DNA of 64,000 bases, from positions 496,001 to 560,000 of the forward strand of contig JAJOZX010001080.1 in NCBI GenBank assembly GCA_023014485.1. The letters run 5' to 3'. This stretch comes from Bathynomus jamesi. Its lineage: Eukaryota > Arthropoda > Malacostraca > Isopoda > Cirolanidae. The position numbers were made by a program, and so were the translations under genes. The notes under the pieces were generated by a model. It ran no database searches and was not told the DNA's origin. It saw only the letters and a program-made list of their open reading frames with translations. Within the stretch, counting starts at the first letter, position 1, and each line of letters begins with the position of its first letter. Below, piece after piece: positions 12,401 to 24,758 of the stretch.

Positions 12401-15400
12401 TGTTTTCAAAACAATGGCAACCATGTAGAGCATATTATATAAATAAAAATGGTTGTCCATAAAAAAATGTTTATTTTTCCTATGTATGGAAACTTACGGC
12501 CCACCCTGTATATTATTTAACTTTATTCTTACTATATGCTTATACTTTCCTAAATGCTTCATTTTTCTAGTATTGTAAAACATTATTATTATTATTATTG
12601 TTATTATTATCATTATCATGATTATTATTATTTAGCAGATTAGTTGTGGTTAACTAGATGTGACTTCGTGCATCTTGGAAAATGAAACGACATTATCCAT
12701 CAGGAGCTGAAAAACGAAAAAAGAAGAAAATAGAGGAGGAGAAGCTTTCCAGTAGCACGGGTGAGATGTGCCACTTGTACATTCCTATAATTACAGTTCA
12801 GGCAACTAGGTTAGGTAGACCATCAAGCTAGGCCAGTGCTCAGGAATCGTGTAGAGTAAGCTAGTCTCTGTTAGTCAGGGGGCTTAATCATATAATTGTT
12901 CAAATCATTCCAAAAGTGCCATTTTTGGACCACAGGTAGCTATGACCATACTAATTTGAATGTTTGCGGGAGCCAAGCTGGGCTCCCACTGTGGCGGCCA
13001 TATTGGCCAAATCAAAATGGCCGCTGTCCAAAATGACATCCACTTGAGTACCAATACTAGTACAGGTTACATAGTTAACTTGATAAAAAATAAGAGTCAG
13101 CATCAACATCTTTTGCTATTAAACTTTAGTATATACGCAAGTACAATCTTCTTTATTCCTTTTACTCACAGTACTGCATCTCATGATAATGTCTATCCAA
13201 TAGATGGCTGTTCACTGATTAATAGTCGTCATTGTTCAGGCAGCCACCCTCACACTTGCAGAGTGTCGTACATCGAATTCCAGCACTACTGCATTTGCAA
13301 TTCCCTCTGCAGGCTTTAGTGCATCCGCAATGAAGGAGAAGAGCACATGCCTTACTGGCATCAGCGAGAGTTGTCCAGAAAGGGAGCCATTGGTTGCTGC
13401 GCTTGTCATATTCCCATCCCCATTTATCAAAAGCAGGGAGTGTCTGATGGCATGTGGTTGACTGCTTCCACACAAAACTTGCCTGCAACAATGACCTCTT
13501 GATATGCTGGAAGAGGGCAGCTTGGGTAGGTGGTATGCTGTCCAATGATCGACTGCCACTAGAAAACAGATGGTGCCTGGCTACGTTTACAGATGCTTGT
13601 CCACATGTTTTACTGTACATGAGCACAACAAACCTCTCAATGTGTGTCATTTCAGGAGATACTAGACTGAAGGACTCGGGGTCTTCAGTCAATTTGATCA
13701 TGGTTTCAGTTAAGTTTGGTGTATTATTCCATGCAGTCCATGCTGTCTTCTTCCCACATCCAAGAAACTGAGACGTAGTGTCGCAGCCTGTTAGTGCATG
13801 GAACAGAGGTAGAGCCAGCGACTTTGATGGACCAAGCTGTGATTGAATGCTGTGCACTGGGATGTCTCGGTAATATTTGCCACTACCAAAACCAATCCAG
13901 AGTTCTGTTAGGTCAAGCTGTTGAAAGAAAGCAATGGCAAGAACGACTATGTCACTGTCAACAGTGCGGATGAATGCTTTCTTGTGACCCTGAGATGATG
14001 CGTGAGCAAGATGCAGAATGATCCGCGTATCTGCCTCTGTGTGGTTGCATGGTTGGAGCCCTGATATATCAAATGCTTTATTGGAGAGCACAGTTTCTAA
14101 TTCAGTGCTGAGGAGGAGTTTTCCACCCATGTCAATCTTGATCAGCTGTTTACTGATAAAGACGAACAGTTCCTTCTTGTTTTCCACATTTTTCAAATAT
14201 GACTGCCAGTCTCGTTTGGGAATGGGTGTGGTACCATCACTATCTGGATCAAGTCGAGTACGTGCTCCTGAACCACGCCGCTGCTGTGCAAGTGATTTCA
14301 GACTGTCTTCAGGATAGGTATCCCACACGGCATCGACGCGCTCAACTGTGTCAGTCATCTGTGCTTTAATGAAAGGTATGATGTGTAGAGATACATATTC
14401 AGCAAATGTTGATGCTCTACTTGGACGCACAATGTGGACGATGGCGGCCATGTCATACAACTGAACTGTCACTTGTTTAGCAGGATTGGCAGATCCAGTT
14501 GGTGCATTGACACATGCAAGAATGTCTGATTTATTTCCAGCTCTGAGTGAACCTCGGTCTGAGAGTGAAGGGGGCTCTCGCTGATTCTCGTATGTGAAAA
14601 ATTCTGTCATATCCGCATCTGGACGTGATTGTAGAGACAGGAATAGCTGAGTAATGAGCACTGTGTTTTGCTTCTGTACCCCCACTTTGCTACTCTTCTT
14701 GCGTGGGTCTGGCCGATTGCTGAATGTGTACACATTGTTTTTCTTTATAGTGTTTGATATAGGAACTGTCCCTTTGTCCAGCCTAGTCTTTACATACTCC
14801 TCATGAAGGGCTTGGCCAACTTCCTGTATCTGTGACAGTGATGCTGCTACTTCATTCTCCATAACATCGTGTGTGTCAAGGGCTACAAGCTCCTGATTTG
14901 TGGCCAGGAAGGGGTTGCCCAGTTCAGACACCACCTTTGTGAATGACTTGACATCCTTCAAAAACCTAGACTGTAGCCCAGGTGCTGTTTCGTGGTGGCC
15001 AGTTGGTCCTTCTGTAAGTTTCTGAGCATTCTCAAACTCTTCTATCATTCTGACACATTCAGGACCTGCCAACATGTACAATGCTAATGCTTCTGTTTTG
15101 TCATAGAGGTCAGATGCTCCACCACAGCCCTGCAGTACTTTGTTCATCTGCTCATGAGATTGATCTTTCGCGATGAGGCTGAATGTACGAGCAGACTTTT
15201 GGACTGTAAAGTTCCCTTTGAGGTACTCTGCGTACACCTGTGGATGGCTTTCAGCAAGACCAACCATATCTCTGACATGAATCGGCAACCAGCGGGCATA
15301 GTTAGTGTGGTCCAGCACAAAGAACCATGGACATAGTTCATCACACACCTGGACATAGAGAGGGAAGTCACCCTCTCTTAATGAGCGCACAAATCGACAC

Positions 15401-18400
15401 ATCAATAGCTCAAGCTCAATCACTAGTGACCAATATTTGAACATGTGAACATTTGCAGATTTCCTTGCACACCACATCTCATATGACTCACAAGGCCCCA
15501 GCACATTGGATGTGTATTGCAAGTATGCATTTTGCTTCAAATGAGAGAGGGAAACAAGTGACACTTGATGAGCATATCGTGTACGCTTTATGTGGTGATC
15601 ATCGAGAGCTGACTGGGCACGTCCAGAGGAGAGGACATCTGCTTGAGCTAGAGCTGTGTCCCATCCGGAACCTCGTAGCACCTTGCCCATCATCAGCTGA
15701 CACTTATCCTCGATATGTAAAGCTCCCAACTGCATCACAAACTTATCCTCACCCAGTGTGTCAGGAAACTCCCACTGTAACTGTTTGCATATGGCAAAGA
15801 GAGGCTGATCAGCCCCAAGGACAGGGGTTTGACCAGGGTTTATGAACTCAGTCGTAGTTTTCACAATCTCCATCGTGTGCTTCATCATTGATGCAGAAGC
15901 TGCCTTATCAGGAAATAAGGGGAGTATACCAGTCTCTGCCTTTGGCTTTATTGATGCATCATCCATGAGCTGAGAGTTGAAGCCTGACCACGTAACCACA
16001 TCACGTTTTTCAAGCTCACCCTTTTCCAGCACTCTTCCAACATGTGCTATCCATGCATCATCTTTTACTTTGGCACCGTTGACCAGGCTGTGGTTCGGCC
16101 GAACTTGACCTTCGTTGATTCTGGGCACAAGAATGTCACGGGTGTTGAGTTCGATGGGAGGAACAATTACATAACTATCCGGCAACTTGGGTTTTGATGT
16201 ATCAGATGGATCAAGTGTGATTGCTGGTCGACGAATTCCCAAGTTCTCTTTGGATAGGTGATTGGTCACAGTAATGCATGTTCCATGAAAATCACCACGT
16301 GACAAATTTCCCGTTTTGTTGCTGTCCAGATTGTCTACATCATGTGTAGTGAAAACTGAAAGTCTTGTATTTGTGGGTAGAACAATACCGTCTTCAGTGT
16401 GTCTCTTGCAAACAGCAAGAGCTACCTGTGTTTTGACTTCCATCACACGGTCATATGAGACAGAGAGCCCAAGGTGATGGGCATTCTCTATCTGGTGCTT
16501 GAATCTGGCATCTCCATGCAGTTTAATACCATGGTAAAGTGGGAATTGCGTTTCACGATCCCTATTGTGACGGATTTGGGTGCTGTCTGATGAAGATGCA
16601 TATTTTACTGTGTTGAATATCAGCAGTTGGCACAGTGTGCACGCAATCTTCGCCCTTGTGCCCAGTTCAGCATCACTGTTGGATTGCTCTCTACTATGTT
16701 TATCGATATTACCTTTAGGACCCTGGAGGACAACATTGATGAAACCTAACAGTGTTTCTTCTATGGGGGACGTCAGGCATTGTGGAGAGAATGAACCATT
16801 AAATGGCTCTTGTTTCTGAAGGATTCGCTTTCGTAGTGCCATAGCAGCACGTATCAATAACACAGCTTCATCTTGATTGATTTGTGAGGAATGATAGCTT
16901 TGTTCTAGCACAGCACCCACTTTTGCCTTGTGGCTAATGAATACATCTCTCCCCTGTGCATAGGAAGCCCACTCAGGAAGATGCTCAAGCAGATGGTCTT
17001 TCAATCTTGTTGCATGAGGTTCTCTACCAGAACAGGGATGTCCTAGATCTGACATCATTATCTTGTACATTTCCCGTAAGTCAGACAACTTGTGGACCTC
17101 AGACTGAGAGTCATCCACAAATGCCACTAACTGTGCTATGACCATGGGATCAAATGGGGGAGGCTTGGGTTCACTTGAAGATCGACGTTCAACTGCACGA
17201 GCTCCATCACGAAGCCGCCAATAGCATTGTACATGATAACATGCATCCATTGCATGTGCATCAGAACCTGCAGTCAAGCGCCCATATAAATGCCAGTTGT
17301 TAGTTGTTTTTGCCCAATTCTTCAGATTTTGATCAATGTTGTCACTTAAGGCTCTATGAAGATCATGCTGATCCTCACCCAGACATATGATGCAGAATAA
17401 TGTTTCTGGAGGTGATCCGTAACTTGATCTGAGTTTCTTCGGACTTATCCCAGCTGCACATTCATCTTGCGTGGCCACTTTTCCTCGTGCCCGCTTTACC
17501 CTGTAACTGTTGCATGCACTCCTACAACTTTTATGATACACTGCAGCATGTGATTGGAGGGTTGCTGCAATTCCTGAGCCATCATCGAGCTCACTAACCT
17601 TGATACCAGATGGAACAGCATTGAGCTGCACAAAATCATTCAGATCTCTTTCAAGAGATGAATATCCCTGTTCTTTTGGCTGTTGTAATGCCTCGTCTTT
17701 GCTGGACTGACATAGGCAACACAGTGTCCAATTAATTCCAGTTATGTTAGTAGACATGTTGAGGTATTAATGTTCTACTACACACTACTAACTACACACT
17801 AACGAGATCTTCATATCTGCAGGCCTGAAGAGACTAGAATGTGAAGAAGACCACCACCGCATAGACTTGCTTCAGAGGAATACAGGTATGCCAACACCTG
17901 CAAAAATAATAAAAAATAGATTAATAGTGGACAAAATGTCAGTAGAAATCCAATGTAAAAGTTAATATAGCTGTTACAACCACAAATCTAAGTGCAATAA
18001 TTATGTATCATGATTCAATTGACATAAAATGTACATTTCTTATAAAATAATATCAAATGTGGATATATACGACCTGACGTATATCTTGAATTAAAAAACA
18101 AATATCAGAACTGGATTCTCTATACTCAAAAACATACAAAAAGTGTCATTATTTGCTGTTCTACTATGATTGGTTGTTATTTTATCGCCCAATGTCAGAC
18201 CAGATGGCGGCCATCTTGGATTCGTCCATAATGGCCGCCACAGGGAGAGCCCATGTTGGCTCCCGCAAAAAAATGAATGCTTATGGTCATATCTACCTCT
18301 GGTAAAAAAATGGTACTTTTGGAACAAAGGGAACAATCGGGGTGATTTTTTGGATTAAGCCCCCTGACTATGTAATATTTATAATATTTCGAAATGTGAA

Positions 18401-21400
18401 ATTTAATGGATCACATCACCTCAAATTCTGTTCACACAGATCAATTATCAAACAAGATAAGAAAGAGTATTTTAGCAAAACCTAACAGAATATGTAATGT
18501 TATGTTCTTCTCAGGAGCACTACTGAAATATTTGGAAAAGCCATCCTCAGCAAAGCCTGATGAGCATCATGAGCCAACAGCAGGACCATCCTCTATGCAA
18601 CCTCAAACAGCAGTAGAAGTAGAGCCTGATGAACCAACAAGTGGCCCATCTTCTGTTCAGCTTCAAACACCACACACAGGCATTTCTACTGAGCAACAAG
18701 AACCAAGATCTGCTCCACCACTTGATCCGTATGATTGGCCAGTTGTCCTGTCAGATACCTTGAAGACAGATCTGGTGTCTCGAGGACGATTTCAAATCAG
18801 TCCAGATTTCACATTCCCTAAAGGAGAGAACGGTAGAAGCTTTCATCACCATTACATGTACAGAACATTAATTAATGGGGAAAAAATAAAGCGAAGCTGG
18901 CTGATGTACTCTAGAAGGAATGATGCTCTTTATTGCTTCTGCTGCAAGGTGTTTTCAAGGAAGTCGTACAAACTAATTACGGATGGACTTTCAGACTGGA
19001 TAAACGTTGGTTCGCTTCTGAAAGGCCATGAAAATAGTTCAGAACATGCAGATAACATGACAACATGGAAGGATCTGGAACTGCGGCTAAAAACTTGGAG
19101 GACCATTGACCAAACTGAAATGTCATTAATGGAGGTAGAGCGAAGACGCTGGCGAGATGTTCTCACACGTCTTGTAAGTATAATCCAATCACTGGCAGAG
19201 AGAAACCTTGCTTTCAGGGGGTCTTCCTCTACATTGTACAATCGAGACAATGGTAACTTCTTGAAGGAGGTTGAGCTGCTTGCCAAATTTGATCCAGTGA
19301 TGAAACAACACATCAGCAGAGTCGAAAGTGGCCAATATAGTCATTCAAGTTACCTCGGAAACATCATTCAAAATGAGCTCATTGGGTCCATTAATGGAAA
19401 GATCTTGGATGCCATTGTTGCAGAAATAAAACAAGCTAAATATTACTCACTCATTTTAGACTGCACTCCAGACTTAAACGACCAAGAACAGATGTCGATT
19501 ATTATCAGAACTGTTAAAATGGGTGAAGTACCAGAAATAAAAGAATACTTCTTGGGCTTTCTTGAGGCTTCAGAAAGTACAGGCATGGGTTCATCAGTTC
19601 TGATTCTGAAGAGACTAGATGAACTGAATATTTACTTTGATGACTGCAGAGGAGAGTCATATGAGAACGGAGCGAACATGAAGGGCAAGAACAAAGGTGT
19701 TCAGGCAAGGTTATTAGAGAAGAACTGTCGTGCACTCTATGTTCCATGTGGGGCTCACACTCTGAATCTTGTAGTGGCTGATGCAGCTAAAGCTTCCACA
19801 GATGCCATCAGCTTCTTTGGCAACGTACAAAAATTGTACAACCTTTTTGCAGCAGCTACACAGAGATGGATAATCCTAAAGAAGCACGTGAACATAACAC
19901 TCAAGTCTTGGAGTGAAACCAGGTGGGAGAGCCGGCTTAAGAGCATTGAGGCTGTGCGATACCAGAGCCACAACATCAGAGAGGCCCTGTTGGAAGTCAG
20001 AAACAATGCCACAGATGCCATAGCCAGGACTGAAGCACAAGTACTTGCAGAGGAGGTAGGGTCTTATCACTTTCAGATTTGCACAGTAGTATGGTATGAC
20101 ATTCTTCATGCAGTTAACCATGTGAGCAAACTTCTGCAGTCTCCTACAATGCAGTTTGATGTGGCAGTCAACCTCCTCACAAAAACAAAAGACTCACTCA
20201 CCAGCTACAGAAACACAGGTTTTGTTGCAGCACAAGTCGTAGCTAGGGACATATGTGAGGAAATGAGTGTGGAGGCTGTGCTGAAGGAGAAGAGGCTCAG
20301 ATCCACAAAAAAGCACTTTGCTTACGAAGCTCCTGACGAACCATTTACAGAAGCTTTAAAGAGGCTGGAAGTAAAATTTTTCAATGTGGTGGTGGATTGT
20401 GCTATCGGGTCAATAAATGAGAGATTCAAAATATTAGATGATGTGAGGGACATATTTGGGGTTCTCCTAAACTTCACCACAATGAACAAGGAAGACTTGT
20501 CCTGCAAGTGTGAAAAGCTCTCTAAGATACTGAGCTCTGGAGCTGACTCTGACATTGATGGAAGAGAACTGACCCTCGAAATTAAAAACTTGCCGACTTT
20601 ACCTTCACACAACATGACTGCATTGGAGCTTCTCTCATTCATCAGAAGTAACTGGAAGAACTATACCCCAATCTCTGGGTTGCACTAAGAATTGCCTGCA
20701 CTCTACCTGTGACAGTAGCGTCAGCCGAGAGGAGCTTCTCTAAGATGAAGCTAATCAAGAACTACCTCAGATCATCAATGGGGCAGGATCGCCTCAGTGG
20801 CCTTGCATCATAAGCATCAACCAGGACGTTGGCAGGGAGATTTCATATGATGATGTTATTGATGATTTCGCCCAGAAAAAATCTAGGAGGCAAAAATTTT
20901 GAAGATACAAACTGTTCTGTATAACTGTTAGCTATTACACGATTGTATCGTAGAGTTAGTAATTGTTTGGTAGTTGATAATTGCATTATTTTTTTATACA
21001 TAGTTCTGTGTCATTTATTCTAAATAATGTATAAGCTAATTTTCAGGAATTTCCTGAAGAGTATTTTTTCTGTTTGTCTTCTGAAAGTACATATTTGTTG
21101 TTTTGGACATAAATGTTTCATTAAAATTGTTTCATAATTGTTTTTTATTAACAGTCATTTTTTGTATGTGTGTGCTGAGGTGATGTAGTAAGGCGTGAGT
21201 TGGTGGCTGGAGGGGTGGGGCCTCAAATGGGTATACTGCTTAGGGCCCCCTAATGGCTAGAAATGGCCCTGCATTTACCATAAAACTGGAAAAAAATGTT
21301 GTGCAAGGAACTTTGGGTGTTCATTATTGTTCATTAAAATAACAAAGAACTTTTCCATATTTTCTAGGTGATAACTCTGATCGTACTGATTGCGATGAGG

Positions 21401-24357
21401 AACAGAATTAGGTTAGTTATTCAACTCTTCATCGAAGCTGGAAAGGCAGTTGCGGCCATGCCCCTTCTTCTCCTTCAACCTATTTGGGTATGCTCTGACA
21501 ACAGCCGTGATGAACCTACTTTTGTTTTATCTTGCCCTGGTCCTATTTGTGATGTCTTTTTATATTTTATTTCATTCTGGCACTATCTTTAGACTACTGT
21601 TTGTACTCAGTTTTATGTCCTGGCATTAACTATAACGTCCATCTACAGTACGTTATATCTTGTTCAGGCCCTAACTGTAATGTCCAATTCCATTATCCCT
21701 GTCTATCCTACCTCATTCTGGCACTATCTGTAATATCTATCCCTACTAGGCCTATATCTCGTTCTGGCACTATCTACAGTGACCACTCTCGTAACTAGGA
21801 GGGGTTCGGGGGTTCTAATACCCCATTAATCTCAGAAAAACGTGTTGAGCAGTATGAGAATATAAATACATTGTAACAATATAAAAATATGCTATAAATT
21901 ACTATTTTCCAATCCTTGTCTGACAGTGATCAGAACTTTTTTGACAGCTTCTTTCCTGTTTATTAATTACTAGCTAAAGTGGGCCCTATGGGTCCATTGT
22001 TAAGCTTCACAATAGTTCCTCGTGAACTTAAAGTAAATATTAGACTTTCACTGCTTTAATAATTTCTTTTCAAAATCTTTGGTATCCGATTTCAGCTTTG
22101 GAAATAATTTTTTGGACAGACTCTGCCTCAATCATATTTTAAATTATTGCCTGATGCAGTGTTGCCAAGTACGGGGAAATTTCCCTATTTTATGGAAATT
22201 AATTACCAAATAACGCCAACATTCCCCGAATAGGAAAATTTTAAGAAGTGGATATAAATATTTATATATCCACGAACACAAATTTTCGGTGTATTAACTG
22301 AAAAATCTATAACGATATTGGTAAATAATATAAATACAAATAAATCTATATTCATACATATTGCTTTAAAGGCGGGTGTATAGGGAAATTTTAGACTAAA
22401 AAGGAAAATTTTATGAGCGAACCCAGGGAAATTATATAATTCACACCTGGCAACACTGACCTGGTGGCTGATTATTATTATTAGAGCTGTGAAGTAGTAA
22501 AGAAATTACGTTTAGGTACTTACCTTTATTCGAAATCTTTCTACTATTGGAATTTGAAAGAGGAGTTAAAAACTATAATTCCATTCCCCCTTCCCTCATA
22601 CCAGGTTTTTAGTTACGCCTTTGGCACTGAATGTCCTCTATTGAAGATTCTACTGGAGATTACTGTCAAAGATTTACCTCTTCCTCGTACCCATACTAAC
22701 TTAAAACAAGTGATTCCAGCAAGAAATGGGACCTTCAGTAGACGTCATAAATTTTCTTTATGCAGGGAGGAGGGGCCAAGGGCAAATGACTTCAAAAGCG
22801 TGTCTAAAACGCGTATAAAATGTTTGCTAAACGCGCCATTTTTTGTTGGGTTATAGCCAGGGGTCCCCAACCTTTTTGTGCCGAAGAGCACATTCAAGAC
22901 TACCGGTAGTGCGGCGGGCACCATTTACTTTTCCAAGGCAAATTTATAGTTGGACTTAATAATGAACATAATGCACAAAAAAACATTTAATTCCTATGTA
23001 AAATAATGAACATAATACACAAAAAACAATTCCCATGTAAAATAATGAACATAATACACAAAAAAAACAATTCCTATGTAAAATAATGAACATAATACAC
23101 AACAAAAATTTTTAATTCCTATGTAAAATAATGAACATAATACACAAAAAAAAACCATTTAATTCCTATGTAAAATAATGAACATAATACAAAAAAAAAA
23201 ATTTAATTCCTATGTAAAATAATGAACATAATACACAAAAAACAATTCCCATGTAAAATAATGAACATAATACACAAAAAAAACAATTCCTATGTAAAAT
23301 AATGAACATAATACACAACAAAAATTTTTAATTCCTATGTAAAATAATGAACATAATACAAAAAAAAACCCATTTAATTCCTATGTAAAATAATGAACAT
23401 AATACAAAAAAAAAATTTAATTCCTATGTAAAATAATGAACATAATACACAAAAAAAAAACAAGGATGGGCTAACTAAGAATCTTAGAAAAATTATCAAA
23501 ATGATAACTTAATTTATTTATAAAGAAATAATTATTTTCAAATAAATGAGCATCTGTTTCTGTAATTAACTACTAAAATTTAATAAAATGTTAAGTATGT
23601 TACATATTTTAAATATTTAGTAACTAAATATTTAAAATATGTAACATACTTAACATTTTATTAAAAATTAAATAAAAAATTATCAATCGTATTCAGTCAG
23701 TGGCGGGCACACGCAAAAGGGTCGGCGGGCACCATGGTGCTCGCGGGCACAGGGTTGGGGACCCCTGGGTTATACAATAAGAGTCAGAACTGAATAAAAT
23801 GGTTAAAACATGTTTGGATAATTCAGTTTTTGAATTTTGAAACCCAAATCGATTTTTTTATTTATTTTATTCCCTTAAATATGAAATAAAATGTAAACAC
23901 AAAGGTGTTAACACAACATAGCCACAGGTAACTAAAATGTCTCGTTATATTATATAGCCTACGAACTGAATTTCGGCTTTTGGGTATGTTATACCCACAC
24001 TTCATACATAGATGTGATATACACATTTTTATGGAAACTACTACTACTTTACTTTAAAGAAAAAAAGCCTAACCACATTCAACAAGAGGGGTTCATCCCA
24101 GTCCAAACCAGTCTCTACTAGTTTATTCGGGACTGGTTATTGATAAAGCTAACTAAATTTACCCAGAGTTTTTGGTTAGTCGTAATAACTAACTTTTCAG
24201 ACGTTCTTGGTTTTGGCTATCGTTGTTATTGTTTGGACAGCTGCATGGATACCAATTCAGAGCTCAGGAAAGTTCGTCAGAAATGGAGAAACAGAAGTGA
24301 AGCTACAGATGAACAAAGTTATTTCGGTGAGTACTTTGTAATTATAATACGAGTATG

Positions 24358-24445
<88 letters not shown>

Positions 24446-24711
24446 AGTTCAGGAAGAACCGATTCGCCTCTATTTAAAGGGCATATCTCAGCGGAAAAAC
24501 AAAGAAAAAGTGAGAGGAAAGACAGAGGAAAAAGAAAGGGTGGAGGGGACAGTCGAAGTGGAAAAAGACCAAGGATGACAAGGACTGCAGGGTCGAGCGC
24601 CACCATCCTTGGGTGCTAGGGCCGGGAGGGCGCACGTGAAACCTCCAGGAACAAGCACGTACAAACGAGCACAAAGAGCACTCAAGAGCACGAGCTTAGA
24701 ACCCCCTTGCG

Positions 24712-24758
<47 letters not shown>

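Larger units (their letters stand above)
12682..20902 (+). pseudogene. hAT transposase (DUF4371/ZMYM-like), two exons, 3' frameshifts
   Basis: Exon 1 is 12682-12760 ([20 protein letters not shown], donor GGgtgag). Exon 2 starts at 18515 (acceptor ttctcag, then [12 protein letters not shown]). The 5.7 kb between them includes the Academ-like insertion. Exon 2 carries the TTF-type zinc finger ([12 protein letters not shown] ..[10 protein letters not shown]), the hAT core ([52 protein letters not shown]) and the dimerisation region. Two single-base shifts near 20660 and 20808 break the end. The frame with [20 protein letters not shown] follows the first, and the stop is at 20900-20902. Closely related to the intact protein at 42975-45966. 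Confidence 0.9.
11481..21271 (+). mobile_element. hAT transposon (DUF4371/TTF type), 9.8 kb with nested insertions
   Basis: Ends CAGGGCCATTTCCTGGC and GGCTAGAAATGGCCCTG, flanked by an exact 8-bp duplication CATTTACC (11473-11480 and 21272-21279). Removing the nested mariner (11754-12508) and Academ-like element (12872-18371) leaves about 3.5 kb, close to the 3.8 kb of the related hAT at 42547-46360. Both nested elements lie in its 5' leader and first intron. Confidence 0.93.

Noticed and set aside
13236..17141. Several 60-130 codon frames within the Academ-like gene
   Set aside because: Shadows of the 1512-codon frame in other phases.
22955..23460. Regular repeats that could suggest a CRISPR-like array
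   Set aside because: The repeats are adjacent with variable A runs and no unique spacers, inside a hAT-like MITE in a eukaryotic intron. This is a minisatellite.
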